Positions 1-10,188 of a stretch of 64,000 bases of DNA are shown piece after piece. The translations under genes and the position numbers were made by a program. Where the stretch lies: the NCBI RefSeq assembly GCF_009728735.1, contig NZ_CP024636.1:3138155-3202154 (forward strand). Direction: 5' to 3'. This DNA comes from Pantoea phytobeneficialis. Its GTDB lineage: Bacteria; Pseudomonadota; Gammaproteobacteria; Enterobacterales; Enterobacteriaceae. The notes under the pieces were generated by a model. The model was not told where the DNA came from, did no database searches, and saw only the letters and a list, made by a program, of their open reading frames with translations. Position 1 is the stretch's first letter; each line of letters begins with the position of its first letter.

Positions 1-207
1 CGTATCCTCGCCTGTGCGCCAAATTACCTGAGCGAGCAGGGCGTGCTGATTTGCGAAGTGGGCAACAGCATGGTGCATATGATCGAACAGTATCCCGATG
101 TGCCTTTCACCTGGCTGGAGTTCGACAACGGTGGCGACGGCGTATTTATGCTGACTCGTCAGCAAATCGTTGACGCGCAGCATCATTTCTCATTCTTTAA
201 AGACTAA
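1..207 (+). CDS. prmB: PrmB, ribosomal protein L3 glutamine methyltransferase (3' end only)
   Basis: This is the C-terminal 68 residues of an open frame that enters from the left edge. The text around EVGNS, then [14 protein letters not shown] and LTRQQI, matches the end of the SAM-dependent N5-glutamine methyltransferase PrmB, which modifies a glutamine of ribosomal protein L3. The catalytic NPPY motif lies outside the window. The gene ends 27 bp before aroC, and prmB-aroC-mepA is the known enterobacterial order. The identification rests on the tail plus context. Confidence 0.85.
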   Translation, partial: RILACAPNYLSEQGVLICEVGNSMVHMIEQYPDVPFTWLEFDNGGDGVFMLTRQQIVDAQHHFSFFKD

Positions 208-234
208 AAGCGAACAACGCAACAAGGATTCAGC

Positions 235-1320
235 ATGGCCGGAAACAGCATCGGACAATTTTTTCGAGTAACTACGTTTGGCGAGTCGCACGGTATTGCG
301 TTGGGCTGTATTGTCGATGGCGTACCGCCGGGCATCCCTCTGACCGAAGCCGATATTCAACACGATCTCGATCGTCGTCGTCCTGGCACCTCGCGTTATA
401 CCACCCAACGCCGCGAGCCGGATCAGGTGAAAATTTTGTCAGGCGTGTTTGAAGGTGTGACCACCGGCACTTCAATTGGCCTGCTGATTGAGAACACCGA
501 CCAGCGTTCCCAGGATTACAGCGCCATTAAAGATCTGTTCCGTCCCGGCCATGCAGATTACACCTACGAGCAAAAATACGGCCTGCGTGATTACCGTGGT
601 GGCGGCCGTTCCTCGGCACGCGAAACTGCGATGCGCGTGGCGGCGGGTGCCATCGCCAAAAAATATCTACAGATGAAACACGGCATTCAGGTGCGTGGTT
701 ATCTGGCGCAGATTGGCGATGTGGCTTGTGAGTTGAAGGACTGGAGCATTGTCGAAGAAAACCCGTTTTTCTGCCCGGATGCTGACAAGCTGGAAGCGCT
801 GGATGAACTGATGCGTGCGCTGAAAAAAGAGGGTGACTCCATTGGTGCCAAAGTGACGGTGATGGCAGAGAATGTCCCACCGGGCCTCGGTGAGCCAGTG
901 TTTGACCGCCTCGATGCTGACCTGGCCCATGCGCTGATGAGCATCAACGCCGTGAAAGGCGTTGAGATTGGCGACGGTTTTGCGGTGGTGAACCAGCGTG
1001 GCAGCCAGCATCGCGATGAAATCCGTGCTAACGGTTTCCAGAGCAACCATGCGGGCGGTATTCTCGGCGGTATCAGCAGCGGCCAGACCATCAGCGCGAA
1101 CCTGGCGATGAAACCGACTTCGAGCATCACCGTACCGGGTAAAACCATCACCCGTGACGGCGAAGAAGTTGAGATGATCACCAAAGGTCGTCACGATCCC
1201 TGCGTCGGTATCCGCGCGGTGCCGATCGCTGAAGCGATGATGGCGATCGTGCTGATGGATCATCTGCTGCGCCAGCGTGCGCAGTGTGCTGACGTTAACT
1301 CCACTGTTCCACGCTGGTAA
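235..1320 (+). CDS. aroC: Chorismate synthase
   Basis: This 361-residue protein catalyses the last step of the shikimate pathway, turning 5-enolpyruvylshikimate 3-phosphate into chorismate with reduced FMN as cofactor. The family signatures are clear: GESHG near residue 17, RRRPG near 48, the [10 protein letters not shown] block near residues 122-131 and a C-terminal GRHDPC motif. Length equals the E. coli enzyme. The ATG follows an AAGGA Shine-Dalgarno at a normal distance. mepA begins 4 bp after its stop, which suggests a joint transcript and translational coupling. Confidence 0.98.
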   Translation: MAGNSIGQFFRVTTFGESHGIALGCIVDGVPPGIPLTEADIQHDLDRRRPGTSRYTTQRREPDQVKILSGVFEGVTTGTSIGLLIENTDQRSQDYSAIKDLFRPGHADYTYEQKYGLRDYRGGGRSSARETAMRVAAGAIAKKYLQMKHGIQVRGYLAQIGDVACELKDWSIVEENPFFCPDADKLEALDELMRALKKEGDSIGAKVTVMAENVPPGLGEPVFDRLDADLAHALMSINAVKGVEIGDGFAVVNQRGSQHRDEIRANGFQSNHAGGILGGISSGQTISANLAMKPTSSITVPGKTITRDGEEVEMITKGRHDPCVGIRAVPIAEAMMAIVLMDHLLRQRAQCADVNSTVPRW

Positions 1321-1324
1321 ATCG

Positions 1325-2149
1325 ATGCGTCGTCTGCTGCTTACCCTTGCCGCGCTGCTGTGTACCGCCGCCGTCAATGCTGCCACACCGTGGCAGCAAA
1401 TTTATCAACCGATTAGCGGTGCGCCACAGTCAATTGGCAGTTTTGCCAATGGCTGCATCGTGGGTGCCCAACAATTGCCGTTGAACTCGCCCGATTACCA
1501 GGTGATGCGTCAGGACCAGCACCGCTATTTTGGTCATCCTGATTTGATCGCCTTTATTCAGCGTCTCAGCAACCAGGTGCATCAACTGCAACTGGGGCAG
1601 GTGTTGATTGGGGATATGGGTATGGCGGCAGGTGGACGTTTTAGCAGCGGTCACGCCAGCCACCAAACCGGGCTGGATGTCGATATCTGGTTGCAACTGC
1701 CACGCAATCGCTGGACGGCGCAGCAACTGTTAAAACCACAACCTCTCGACCTGGTCGCCCCGGATGGCAAGCAGGTGGTGGCGCGTCATTGGCAGCCGCA
1801 GATCGATAGCCTGATCAAACTGGCGGCGAAAGATGATGAAGTGACACGTATCTTCGTCAATCCGGCGATCAAAAAGCAGCTTTGCGCCGATGCAGGAAGC
1901 GATCGCGGCTGGCTGAATAAAGTGCGTCCGTGGTTTGCGCATCGCGCACATATGCATGTCCGACTGCGCTGCCCGCCGGGGAGTCTGGAGTGTCAGGATC
2001 AACCTGCGCCGCCTCCGGGAGACGGTTGTGGTGCGGAACTGGAAAGCTGGTTCCTGCCGAAACAGCCAGGCACCACGGCCCCGGTCAAAAAAGAACCGCC
2101 ACCGCTGCCCGCTTCGTGTCAGGCATTGTTGGATAACCATCTGTTATAA
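1325..2149 (+). CDS. mepA: Penicillin-insensitive murein endopeptidase
   Basis: MepA is a periplasmic LAS-family zinc peptidase that cuts D-Ala-meso-DAP cross-links in peptidoglycan. The start at 1325 gives 274 residues, the E. coli length, and places a signal peptide at the N-terminus ([13 protein letters not shown], with cleavage likely after VNA). An upstream in-frame start at 1277 would add 16 residues inside aroC and hide the signal peptide. Zinc and catalytic motifs are visible as [15 protein letters not shown] and, further on, HRAHMHVRL. Several cysteines fit disulfides. It lies 4 bp after aroC. Confidence 0.95.
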   Translation: MRRLLLTLAALLCTAAVNAATPWQQIYQPISGAPQSIGSFANGCIVGAQQLPLNSPDYQVMRQDQHRYFGHPDLIAFIQRLSNQVHQLQLGQVLIGDMGMAAGGRFSSGHASHQTGLDVDIWLQLPRNRWTAQQLLKPQPLDLVAPDGKQVVARHWQPQIDSLIKLAAKDDEVTRIFVNPAIKKQLCADAGSDRGWLNKVRPWFAHRAHMHVRLRCPPGSLECQDQPAPPPGDGCGAELESWFLPKQPGTTAPVKKEPPPLPASCQALLDNHLL

Positions 2150-2167
2150 CAGGGATGTAACAACATT

Positions 2168-2965
2168 ATGGAATGGTTTGTAGCCAGCCCTCTGGTGCTG
2201 GTGGTGTTATTTGGGGTCTCGGTGCTGGCGGCTTTTATTGATTCCATTGCCGGTGGGGGTGGCCTGTTGACCCTGCCGTCACTGCTGGCGGCCGGACTTT
2301 CCCCGGCCCAGGCGTTAGCCACCAATAAGCTGCAATCGGTCGGCGGCTCTTTCTCCGCCAGCCTGTACTTTGTGCGTCGTGGGGTAATTAACCTTCGAGC
2401 ACAGCGCTTGAATATCGCCATGACCTTTATCGGCGCGATTTGCGGTGCGGTGCTGATCCAGCATATCAAGGCCGATATTCTGCGCCAGGTACTGCCGCTA
2501 CTGCTGATCAGCATTGGCCTATGGTTCCTGCTGATGCCGCGTATTGGTGAGCAGGATCGTGCGCAGCGCCTGCACGGTTTGGCTTATGCGCTGGTGGGCG
2601 GGGGCTGTGTCGGTTTTTACGATGGCTTCTTCGGTCCCGGTGCCGGTTCCTTTTACGCGCTGGCTTTCGTCACCCTGTGTGGTTTTAATCTGGCTAAAGC
2701 GACCGCGCACGCCAAAATCCTCAATTTCACCTCCAACTTCGGCAGCCTGCTGTTCTTTATGTTTGGTGGCAAGGTGGTGTGGGGCACCGGCCTGATTATG
2801 CTGCTGGGTGCGTTTTGCGGTGCCAGACTCGGCGCGCGACTGGTGCTGAGCCGTGGTCAGAAACTGATCCGCCCGATGGTGGTGACGGTCTCTGCGGTGA
2901 TGAGCGCCAAACTGTTATGGGATAGTCACGGCAGCGCATTGCTGGCATGGATGGCCACCCTGTGA
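2168..2965 (+). CDS. yfcA: TSUP-family membrane transporter YfcA
   Basis: A 265-residue, strongly hydrophobic protein of the TauE/SafE (TSUP) family with about eight membrane segments. The two family half-motifs are visible: an N-terminal stretch with IDSIAGGGGLLTLPSLL near residues 20-36 and a second repeat with YDGFFGPGAGSF near residues 150-162. Family members move sulfur-containing or other small organic anions across the inner membrane; the substrate of YfcA is not known to me. It follows mepA by 18 bp in the same direction. Confidence 0.9.
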   Translation: MEWFVASPLVLVVLFGVSVLAAFIDSIAGGGGLLTLPSLLAAGLSPAQALATNKLQSVGGSFSASLYFVRRGVINLRAQRLNIAMTFIGAICGAVLIQHIKADILRQVLPLLLISIGLWFLLMPRIGEQDRAQRLHGLAYALVGGGCVGFYDGFFGPGAGSFYALAFVTLCGFNLAKATAHAKILNFTSNFGSLLFFMFGGKVVWGTGLIMLLGAFCGARLGARLVLSRGQKLIRPMVVTVSAVMSAKLLWDSHGSALLAWMATL

Positions 2966-3032
2966 TCAAACACTCGTCAATACCGGCAGCCGATGCGACA
3001 ATGACGCCGGTTTTCAACAGAACAATGACATC

Positions 3033-3578
3033 ATGAGTACAACACACCATTACGAGCAGCTGATTAGCGTGTTCGATAGCTGCTTTCAGGACGAGTTTCA
3101 GACGCGTCTGGTTAAAGGCGACGACGAACCCATTTATCTTCCGGCAGATGAAACCTCACCGTGGCATCGCATCGTCTTTGCGCACGGTTTTTACGCCAGC
3201 GGCATGCATGAAATTTCCCACTGGTGTATCGCCGGTGAGGCGCGGCGTAAGCTGGTGGATTTCGGTTACTGGTATTGCCCGGACGGGCGTGATGCGCAGA
3301 CGCAAAACCAGTTTGAATCGGTGGAGATTAAGCCGCAGGCGCTGGAGTGGATGTTTTGTATGGCGGCAGGCTTTCCCTTCAACGTAAGTTGTGACAATCT
3401 CGAAGGAGATTGTGAGCCAGATCGCATTGCGTTTCAGCGGAAGGTGCATACCCAGGTGATGACCTACCTTGAGCAAGGCATTCCGGCGCGCCCGGCACGG
3501 TTTATTCAGGCATTACGAGATTATTACGGCACCCCTGCGCTGACTGCGGCACAGTTTCCCTGGCCGGAAGATCTGTGA
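3033..3578 (+). CDS. epmC: EF-P hydroxylase EpmC
   Basis: This 181-residue protein matches EpmC (YfcM), which hydroxylates the beta-lysyl-lysine modification on elongation factor P. The conserved core includes FAHGFYASGMHEISHWCIAG near residues 49-68 and a second block with FGYWYCPDGR. The HEXXH-like MHEISHW segment is a plausible metal ligand region. Length equals the E. coli protein. The Shine-Dalgarno before the ATG at 3033 is weak. yfcL follows after 22 bp, as in E. coli. Confidence 0.94.
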   Translation: MSTTHHYEQLISVFDSCFQDEFQTRLVKGDDEPIYLPADETSPWHRIVFAHGFYASGMHEISHWCIAGEARRKLVDFGYWYCPDGRDAQTQNQFESVEIKPQALEWMFCMAAGFPFNVSCDNLEGDCEPDRIAFQRKVHTQVMTYLEQGIPARPARFIQALRDYYGTPALTAAQFPWPEDL

Positions 3579-3600
3579 CCATTAATGAAGGAAAATTGAG

Positions 3601-3882
3601 ATGATCGTAGAATTTGAGTCACGCATTCTGGCGCTGATTGACGATATGGTGGATCACGCCAGTGACGACGAATTGTTTGCTGGCGGTTATCTGCGTGGAC
3701 ACCTGACGTTGGCGGTGGCCGAAATTGAACAAAGTGGCGAGCATACGCCGGAAGCGCTACAGATTCAGGTCACTAACAGCCTGCAAAAAGCCATCGCCGC
3801 CGGTGAGCTGTCACCACGCGACCAGGCGCTGGTAGTGGGTATGTGGGAAAACTTGTTTAACCAGGCGCGTCAGACCGTCTAA
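3601..3882 (+). CDS. yfcL: YfcL family protein
   Basis: A 93-residue acidic protein similar to E. coli YfcL, whose function is not known to me. No signal peptide or membrane segment is seen. The ATG follows an AAGGAAAATTGAG ribosome site. It is the last plus-strand gene of the aroC-mepA-yfcA-epmC-yfcL run, and converges on mnmC across a short palindrome. Confidence 0.88.
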   Translation: MIVEFESRILALIDDMVDHASDDELFAGGYLRGHLTLAVAEIEQSGEHTPEALQIQVTNSLQKAIAAGELSPRDQALVVGMWENLFNQARQTV

Positions 3883-3889
3883 GCCGCTT

Positions 3890-3921
3890 CCGTAACGGCG
3901 CGATAAATCGCGCTGTTACGG
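3890..3921. repeat. Degenerate REP-like palindrome between yfcL and mnmC
   Basis: CCGTAAC and GTTACGG flank an inner GCGCGAT-AA-ATCGCGC-type inverted repeat, with one unpaired position on each side. It is a variant of the repeat found near 38492, 43121 and 48593. The mnmC stop codon (3916-3918) lies inside it. It sits between convergent genes and may also end transcription, although it has no T-run. Confidence 0.7.
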
Positions 3922-5931
3922 GCGTCCTGCCTTCTTCCCTTTCAGCAGTTTCCTCACCCAGTAGCGATTCGGATTCAGTGCCGCCAGGGTAGTAACATCC
4001 AGCGGCTGCGGCTCGCCACTCATTTGTGCCGCCAGCACTTCTGCGGCCAGCGGTGCGCTGCACAAACCGCGCGACCCCAACGCCCCCAGCACAAACAATC
4101 CCGGGTACAACGGCGCGGTGGCGATAGTTTCCCCGCGTGCCCGCTGTTCTGCCAGCGTGGCGTACTGCGTCAGGGTGGCGTCATAGTCCGGCGCGCTACC
4201 GACCATCGGCAGATGGTCACGCGTGGCACATCGAACGCCGATACGCGCCTCGCTGCCGCTGACGTCGACTTTTTCAGGCCAGTCGGTGCCAGGCAGGCAA
4301 TTGATCAGTCGCTGACGATTCTCCAACTGGTCATCGGCACGGTAATCCGTCGCGGTATCGCCACGATGGTAGCTGGCTCCGATACAGTGGGTCGCATAAT
4401 TTGGACTGACCGGCGTGAGATAACCGTCATAGCACAACACGCTGCGTAATGCGCCTAACGCCGGGTGGCTCGGCACATGGCTGACCTGGCCCGCCACCGC
4501 ATATACCGGTAGATCCTGGCTCTGCTCGATATCCAGCAACGCGTGACCATTTGCCAGCACCACCTGTTGATGCCGGACATCGTGCTGTTCAGCAAAACTC
4601 AGTGTCCAGCCGTCATCCTGCGATGTCAGCCGGGTCACACGATGCAGCCAGTGCACGCGTAATCCCAGCGTTTGCGCGTATTCAAGCAGGTTGCTGGTCA
4701 ATTCTGACGGTGACAGCCAGCCACCGTGTGGGTAGTAAATGCCGCCCATTCCCAGCTCAACGCCTGCCAGCGCTTCTGCTGCTTCTTTATTAACACCGTA
4801 AGCGATGTCGTGCGGTAGCCCCATACTCAGCATCTGAGCGATTTTGTCAGCACTTTTCTCGTCCCAACCGAGTTGCAGCACGCCGCTCCAGTCATGTTCG
4901 AACGCCACCGGCAGTGCATCATAGATACGGCGGGCAAAGCTGAATGCAGCGGGGAAAAAGTTAGCCAGCGCCGGATCATGCTGATTGAGCAGCGGATACA
5001 GCGCTCCCTGACGATTACCCGATGCACCCAGCGCGGCCGCGGCATCGGCACAATAAAGGGTGACGTGCCAGCCACGGCGCAACAGCGCCAGCGCCAGTAC
5101 CGCGCTGGCGACGCCACCGCCAATCAACGCCACCTCCTGGCCCGCCGCCTGCGGGCGTGCATACCAGGGCTGGCGCTGTGGCAGGGCGGGGGCATCAGGG
5201 AGTTGGCCGGTCAGCATCTCGCGTTTATGACCAAAACCTTTGCGTTTGCTGACGTGAAAACCCGCCTCCTGCAAACCGCGACGCACAAAACCGGCCGAGG
5301 TGAAGGTCGCCAGCGTACCGCCAGGACGTGCCATGCGTGCCATCGCGGCAAATAATCCTGCTGTCCACATCTCCGGATTCTTCGCCGGGGCGAAGCCATC
5401 GAGGAACCACGCATCTACCTGACGATGCAGACTGTCATCAAAGGTATCAATTAGCGCGTTAATATCGCCTAACCACAGGTCCAGGGTGACCTCACCGCCG
5501 CCAAACAGCAGACGCTGGCAACCCGCCAATGGCGCGGGCCATTGCTGCTGCAACAGTTCGGCCCAGGGGTGAAGTTCTGGCCAGTGCGCATGCGCTGCGA
5601 CCAGATCCTGCTGCGTCAGCGGGAATTTCTCACAGCTGATAAAGTGCAGGCGTTTCAGGTGGGCTGTTGGGTGCTGGCGGCGAAAATGGTCGAAGGCTTG
5701 CCATAAGGTCAGGAAGTTAAGCCCGGTGCCAAAGCCGCTTTCCGCCACGATAAACAGGTCGCGATCGTGATCGTGGAAGCGTTGCGGCAGGCCATTGCCA
5801 TTGAGAAACACATAGCGTGTCTCCTCCAGACCATTGTCGTTGGAGAAATAAACGTCGTCGAAGGCTTGCGAAACAGGTGTACCCTGTTCGTTCCAGTTAA
5901 GTTGTGCGTGTTCAACCGGGGATAACTTCAA
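3916..5931 (-). CDS. mnmC: Bifunctional tRNA mnm5s2U34 synthase MnmC
   Basis: MnmC completes mnm5s2U at the wobble position of several tRNAs. The N-terminal methyltransferase half shows [17 protein letters not shown] near residues 62-78 and [17 protein letters not shown]. The C-terminal FAD-dependent oxidoreductase half begins with the dinucleotide motif [17 protein letters not shown] near residue 265 and continues with [14 protein letters not shown]. Length is 671 residues, close to E. coli. The frame is closed by TGA two codons before the readable start, and no ATG or GTG precedes conserved sequence, so the start must be the TTG at 5931. It has no clear Shine-Dalgarno but gives the same N-terminal length as E. 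coli. The gene is divergent from fabB. Confidence 0.96.
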   Translation of the reverse strand: MKLSPVEHAQLNWNEQGTPVSQAFDDVYFSNDNGLEETRYVFLNGNGLPQRFHDHDRDLFIVAESGFGTGLNFLTLWQAFDHFRRQHPTAHLKRLHFISCEKFPLTQQDLVAAHAHWPELHPWAELLQQQWPAPLAGCQRLLFGGGEVTLDLWLGDINALIDTFDDSLHRQVDAWFLDGFAPAKNPEMWTAGLFAAMARMARPGGTLATFTSAGFVRRGLQEAGFHVSKRKGFGHKREMLTGQLPDAPALPQRQPWYARPQAAGQEVALIGGGVASAVLALALLRRGWHVTLYCADAAAALGASGNRQGALYPLLNQHDPALANFFPAAFSFARRIYDALPVAFEHDWSGVLQLGWDEKSADKIAQMLSMGLPHDIAYGVNKEAAEALAGVELGMGGIYYPHGGWLSPSELTSNLLEYAQTLGLRVHWLHRVTRLTSQDDGWTLSFAEQHDVRHQQVVLANGHALLDIEQSQDLPVYAVAGQVSHVPSHPALGALRSVLCYDGYLTPVSPNYATHCIGASYHRGDTATDYRADDQLENRQRLINCLPGTDWPEKVDVSGSEARIGVRCATRDHLPMVGSAPDYDATLTQYATLAEQRARGETIATAPLYPGLFVLGALGSRGLCSAPLAAEVLAAQMSGEPQPLDVTTLAALNPNRYWVRKLLKGKKAGRP

Positions 5932-6007
5932 GGGAAAGGCTCATTTTTCAGGCAGTGGCGTGATTTTAGCGAGTGCCGTCACATGACGCAAATTTACAAA
6001 AGGAAAT

Positions 6008-6024
6008 GGCTGATCGGACTTGTT
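6008..6024 (+). promoter_or_regulatory. FadR binding site upstream of fabB
   Basis: GGCTGATCGGACTTGTT agrees closely with the FadR operator consensus (core CTGGTCNGACNNGTT). It overlaps the upstream edge of the likely -35 box of fabB (TTGTTC, 6020-6025). FadR activates fabA and fabB in E. coli from this type of position. The match is read from the sequence; the function is inferred. Confidence 0.75.
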
Positions 6025-6026
6025 CG

Positions 6027-6042
6027 GCTTACAACTGTAAGC
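6027..6042 (+). promoter_or_regulatory. FabR operator in the fabB promoter
   Basis: GCTTACA-AC-TGTAAGC is a perfect inverted repeat of the form known for FabR, the repressor of unsaturated fatty acid synthesis genes. It fills the 17-bp spacer between a -35 box (TTGTTC, 6020-6025) and a -10 box (TAGAGT, 6043-6048), so binding would block RNA polymerase. Together with the adjacent FadR site it reproduces the dual control described for E. coli fabB. Confidence 0.8.
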
Positions 6043-6087
6043 TAGAGTGCACGTCAATCCAAAAGAAGTGGAATGAGGACTATTTGA

Positions 6088-7308
6088 ATGAAACGTGCAG
6101 TGATTACTGGCCTGGGTATCGTTTCCAGCATTGGTAATAACCAGCAAGAGGTGCTGGCATCTCTGCGTGAAGGCCGTTCTGGCATTACTTTCTCCGAAGA
6201 GATGAAAGAAGCCGGTATGCGCAGCCACGTATGGGGTAATGTAAAACTGGATACGAACGGGCTTATCGATCGCAAAATCGTGCGTTTTATGAGTGATGCC
6301 TCCATTTACGCTTACCTTTCTATGGCCGAAGCGATCAAAGATTCTGGCCTGACCGAAGAGCAGTATCAGAGCAACCCACGCGTGGGTCTGATCGCCGGTT
6401 CTGGCGGTGGTTCTCCGCGTTTCCAGGTCTTCGGTGCTGACGCGATGCGTAGCCCGCGTGGCCTGAAAGCCGTTGGCCCGTACGTGGTGACCAAAGCGAT
6501 GGCCTCTGGCGTTTCCGCTTGTCTGGCAACACCGTTCAAAATCCACGGCGTTAACTACTCAATCAGCTCCGCCTGTGCTACCTCGGCACACTGCATCGGT
6601 AATGCGGTTGAGCAGATTCAATTGGGCAAACAGGATGTGGTATTTGCTGGCGGCGGCGAAGAACTGAGCTGGGAAATGGCCTGTGAGTTCGATGCGATGG
6701 GCGCACTCTCCACCAAATACAACGAAACCCCGGAAAAAGCCTCTCGTACTTATGATGCGAACCGTGATGGTTTCGTTATCGCTGGCGGCGGCGGTATGGT
6801 GGTGGTTGAAGAGCTGGAACACGCACTGGCGCGTGGCGCGCATATCTATGCCGAAATCGTTGGCTACGGCGCAACCTCTGATGGTGCGGATATGGTCGCA
6901 CCGTCAGGTGAAGGCGCAGTGCGCTGCATGAAGATGGCGATGCAGGGTCTTGATACCCCGATCGACTACCTCAACAGCCACGGTACTTCTACCCCGGTTG
7001 GTGATGTGAAAGAGCTGGGTGCGATTCGCGAAGTGTTCGGTGATAACACGCCGTACATCTCCGCTACCAAAGCCATGACCGGTCACTCACTGGGTGCGGC
7101 GGGCGTGCAGGAAGCGATCTACACCCTGCTGATGCTGGAACACAGCTTCATCGCACCAAGCATCAACGTGGAAGAGCTGGACGACGCGGCGAAAGGCATG
7201 AACATCGTTACTCAGCCGACGGAAAAAGCGTTGACCACCGTGATGTCCAACAGCTTCGGCTTTGGTGGCACCAACGCCACCCTGACGATGCGTAAATATC
7301 ACGCATAA
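6088..7308 (+). CDS. fabB: 3-oxoacyl-ACP synthase I
   Basis: FabB (KAS I) condenses acyl-ACP with malonyl-ACP in fatty acid elongation and is needed for unsaturated fatty acids. The 406-residue protein has the catalytic triad of its family: Cys in [12 protein letters not shown] near residue 163, His in [11 protein letters not shown] near 298 and His in TGHSLGAAG near 333, with the conserved Lys of SATKAM in between. The length is that of the E. coli enzyme. FadR and FabR sites lie in its promoter and a strong terminator follows. Confidence 0.98.
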   Translation: MKRAVITGLGIVSSIGNNQQEVLASLREGRSGITFSEEMKEAGMRSHVWGNVKLDTNGLIDRKIVRFMSDASIYAYLSMAEAIKDSGLTEEQYQSNPRVGLIAGSGGGSPRFQVFGADAMRSPRGLKAVGPYVVTKAMASGVSACLATPFKIHGVNYSISSACATSAHCIGNAVEQIQLGKQDVVFAGGGEELSWEMACEFDAMGALSTKYNETPEKASRTYDANRDGFVIAGGGGMVVVEELEHALARGAHIYAEIVGYGATSDGADMVAPSGEGAVRCMKMAMQGLDTPIDYLNSHGTSTPVGDVKELGAIREVFGDNTPYISATKAMTGHSLGAAGVQEAIYTLLMLEHSFIAPSINVEELDDAAKGMNIVTQPTEKALTTVMSNSFGFGGTNATLTMRKYHA

Positions 7309-7328
7309 GATTCAGTACCAGAATGCCA

Positions 7329-7360
7329 CGAGGGCCGGTTAATCCGGCCCTCGCTGTTTT
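7329..7360 (+). terminator. fabB terminator
   Basis: CGAGGGCCGG and CCGGCCCTCG form a perfect 10-bp stem with a 5-nt loop, followed by CTGTTTT. It starts 20 bp after the fabB stop. Confidence 0.8.
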
Positions 7361-7518
7361 GACATTCTCCGTTTCGCTTGCCACAATCTATCCCCTCATC
7401 GCGTAATACGTAAGCGTTCACGTTAACCAACGCACCCGTTTCTGTTAATTACAGAAGACGTGCGTGTGTCTGGTTTTCGCCTGCATGGCACGTCTCAGAA
7501 CAAGGAGTTACGTCCATT

Positions 7519-8700
7519 ATGTCTACTGCTGCCGATGCGCAGACGCAATCTGTGTTTCCTTTAGCCTGCACCTCCTTTGCGGTGTTTCTCACTTATCTGA
7601 CGGCGGGGCTCGCGCTGCCGGTCATCCCGCTGTATGTCCACCAGGAGCTGGGCATGAACAACGTCATGGTTGGTGTGGCGGTGGGGATTCAGTTCTTTGC
7701 CACCTTGCTGACACGCAGTTTTGCCGGACGGCGGGCCGATCAGCACGGTGCTAAGCTCACTACCCAACATGGCATGATCGCCATTGCGCTGGTCGGCGTG
7801 GCCTATCTGGCGGCAGCGCTGTTGCCGGTGTCGCCGTGGGCAAAGTTTGGCCTGTTGGCGATTGGCCGTCTGCTGCTCGGTTTTGGTGAAAGCCTGCTGC
7901 TGACGGGTAATCTCACCTGGGGCATGGGGTTGGTTGGCAGTCGGCGATCCGGACTGGTGATGTCGTGGAATGGTATGGCGATTTATGGGTCGCTGGCCGC
8001 CGGTGCGCCGCTTGGGTTGCTGGTTCATCAATACGCCGGATTTGCTGCCCTGGGGGGGGTGGCGCTGTTGTTGCCGTTACTGGCGCTGGCATTAAATAGC
8101 TGGATCGCCCCAGTACCGGTAATGGGCGGTGAACGACCTTCGCTGTTTAGTGTGGTGAAAACCATCTTTCAGCCTGGCCTGGCGCTGGCGTTGCAGGGCA
8201 CCGGCTTTGCGGTAATCGGCACCTTTACCTCGTTGTACTTTGCCGCCCAGCAGTGGGGCAATGCCGGTCTGGCACTCACCGCTTTTGGTTGTGCTTTTGT
8301 GCTGGTGCGGGTGTTCTTTGGCGGCCTGCCGGACCGCCACGGCGGAACGCGGGTGGCGATGGTTTCGCTGTTGGTTGAAGCCGCGGGTCTGACGCTGTTG
8401 GCACTGGCCGGACAGGGCTGGGTAGCCCTGCTGGGCGCTGCGTTGACTGGCAGTGGTTGTTCGCTGATCTTCCCGGCACTGGGTGTTGAGGTGATAAAAC
8501 GCGTCTCACCGCAGATTCGCGGCACCGCGCTGGGTGGTTTCTCTGCGTTCCAGGATATCGCTTACGGTGCCAGCGGTCCGTTGACCGGTTTGCTGGCAAC
8601 GGCGCTGGGCTATGGCTCGGTCTATGCGGCGGGTGCCTGTTGTGCGGTGCTGGGTATCATGGTCACCTGGCGTTTTGCCCGCAGCGCGACAGCAGCGTAA
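7519..8700 (+). CDS. yfcJ: MFS transporter, YfcJ/YhhS family
   Basis: A 393-residue major facilitator protein with about twelve hydrophobic segments. The loop 2-3 signature is visible as [15 protein letters not shown] near residues 67-81, and a similar [13 protein letters not shown] lies in the second half. The position directly after fabB matches yfcJ of E. coli, a putative arabinose or drug exporter; the substrate is not established from sequence. An AAGGAG site lies 11 nt before the ATG. The 3' end overlaps the convergent MocR-type gene by 38 bp. Confidence 0.85.
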   Translation: MSTAADAQTQSVFPLACTSFAVFLTYLTAGLALPVIPLYVHQELGMNNVMVGVAVGIQFFATLLTRSFAGRRADQHGAKLTTQHGMIAIALVGVAYLAAALLPVSPWAKFGLLAIGRLLLGFGESLLLTGNLTWGMGLVGSRRSGLVMSWNGMAIYGSLAAGAPLGLLVHQYAGFAALGGVALLLPLLALALNSWIAPVPVMGGERPSLFSVVKTIFQPGLALALQGTGFAVIGTFTSLYFAAQQWGNAGLALTAFGCAFVLVRVFFGGLPDRHGGTRVAMVSLLVEAAGLTLLALAGQGWVALLGAALTGSGCSLIFPALGVEVIKRVSPQIRGTALGGFSAFQDIAYGASGPLTGLLATALGYGSVYAAGACCAVLGIMVTWRFARSATAA

Positions 8701-10102
8701 CCAGCTTGTCACAGGCGCTGACGATCTCACCGGGCGTCAGCGCGGCAAAACCCAATATCCAACCCGGCTGCCGCGTCTGTCCGGCATAGAGCGGGGACAG
8801 GCGCGGCAGCAACAATCCCTGTGCTTGTCCCTGAGTGGTTAATGCTGCTTCATCCCCCTGCAATAAACGCACTGTCAGTTGTAAACCGCCCGCTGCTGGC
8901 AACGGTGTCAGCCAGGGGGCGCAGCGTGTGGTGAGTTGTTGCAACAGCACATCACGACGGCTGTGGTACAACTGACGCATCAGGCGCAAATGGCTGGCGA
9001 AATGTCCCTGCTGGATAAATTCGGCGGTGATCGCCTGCGGCAGCAACGCGCCGTGTCCATCCAATACGCTACGCGCGCGGCCCAGCGCATCCACCAATGC
9101 AGGAGGCACCACCATCCACGCCAGACGCAGCGAAGGAAACAAGGTTTTGGAAAAGGTGCCAAGGCTGATTACCCGGCTATCCGCTTCCAGCCCCTGTAAC
9201 GCGGGCTGAGGGCGTTCGTCGTAGTGAAATTCGCTGTCATAATCATCCTCAATCAACCAGCTATCCTGCTGACGCGCCCAGGCCAGCCATGCAAGGCGAC
9301 GCGCCAGACTCATCGGTGTCCCGGTCGGATAATGGTGTGACGGGGTGAGATAGACCAGCTTTGCGCTGCCCTCGAGTGGCACGGCTCCGGCTTCATCCAA
9401 CGGCATCGCCCGGCAGCGGGCTCCGGCAGCGAGAAACGCATTCCGAGCGCCGGGATAGCCCGGCTCCTCCAGCCAGACATCGTCGCCGCTATCCAGAAAC
9501 ATCAATGCCAGCAGTTGCAGCGCCTGTTGCGAACTGGTCAGAATCAACACCTGTTCGGCGCTACAGCGTACTCCGCGTGACAGCGCCAGATAATCGGCCA
9601 GTGCCTGCCGCAGAGGCGCATAACCGCAGGGATCGCCATAGCCCATGACTTTGCTGGCGAGTGAACGTTGCACGCTGGCGCTGATACGCCGCCATTGCGT
9701 ATGCGGAAAGGCGCGCAATTCCGGTGAACCGGCGGCAAAAGCGTGGGGAAAGGGCGGGTCTTGACAACCCCCGGTCGCCAGCACCTGGCTGCCGCGCGCC
9801 GAGAAACGCAGGCCGTTGCGCGGCTGGACGGTCGGTGCGCGCTGTGGCATGGCAATCGCGACAAACGTACCGCGTCCACTATGGCGTTGCAGATAACCTT
9901 CACTCTCCAGTTGGGCATAGGCGGCTTCGACCGTCACCCTGGAGAGGCCGAGGTCAGTGGCGAGCTGGCGGCTGGAAGGGACTTTCTGGCCGTAGCGCAG
10001 ATGACCGCTGGCAATTGCCTGACGCAGCGTGCCGCATAACCGATCGCGCAGACCGCCCTGGCTTTGATGGCTGAACAGGGTCAGCAAAGGTGAAGAGGTC
10101 AT
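8663..10102 (-). CDS. MocR/PdxR-type PLP-dependent transcriptional regulator
   Basis: A 479-residue fusion regulator. An N-terminal GntR-type winged helix (residues about 10-80, with [16 protein letters not shown] and [20 protein letters not shown]) is joined to an aminotransferase-like domain (about 110-470). The PLP lysine is in [17 protein letters not shown]. Such proteins bind operator repeats and respond to PLP or an amine ligand. It is divergent from the rhodanese gene, with repeats in the 87-bp gap that look like its operator. The family member is not identified, so no symbol is given. It is not part of the E. coli gene order here. Confidence 0.85.
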   Translation of the reverse strand: MTSSPLLTLFSHQSQGGLRDRLCGTLRQAIASGHLRYGQKVPSSRQLATDLGLSRVTVEAAYAQLESEGYLQRHSGRGTFVAIAMPQRAPTVQPRNGLRFSARGSQVLATGGCQDPPFPHAFAAGSPELRAFPHTQWRRISASVQRSLASKVMGYGDPCGYAPLRQALADYLALSRGVRCSAEQVLILTSSQQALQLLALMFLDSGDDVWLEEPGYPGARNAFLAAGARCRAMPLDEAGAVPLEGSAKLVYLTPSHHYPTGTPMSLARRLAWLAWARQQDSWLIEDDYDSEFHYDERPQPALQGLEADSRVISLGTFSKTLFPSLRLAWMVVPPALVDALGRARSVLDGHGALLPQAITAEFIQQGHFASHLRLMRQLYHSRRDVLLQQLTTRCAPWLTPLPAAGGLQLTVRLLQGDEAALTTQGQAQGLLLPRLSPLYAGQTRQPGWILGFAALTPGEIVSACDKLVTLLSRCGQNAR

Positions 10103-10103
10103 T

Positions 10104-10151
10104 GTGGTCTTATCATCGGATGAAAAGTGGTATCAATATGCAGACCACTTT
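10104..10151 (+). promoter_or_regulatory. Putative operator for the MocR-type regulator
   Basis: Two direct GTGGT-type repeats (GTGGTCTTA at 10104-10112 and GTGGTATCA at 10127-10135) start 23 bp apart. The second is also half of a perfect inverted repeat AAAGTGGT (10124-10131) / ACCACTTT (10144-10151). The block lies between the divergent starts of the regulator and the rhodanese gene. MocR proteins commonly bind direct repeats spaced about two helix turns. Binding is an inference. Confidence 0.5.
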
Positions 10152-10188
10152 GCCTTACACTGAAGGAAATTCAAAGCAGGAGAATACG

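Noticed and set aside
667..1386. A 239-codon minus-strand frame antisense to aroC
   Set aside because: It is fully explained as a shadow of the conserved aroC frame, with no family motif and no ribosome site.
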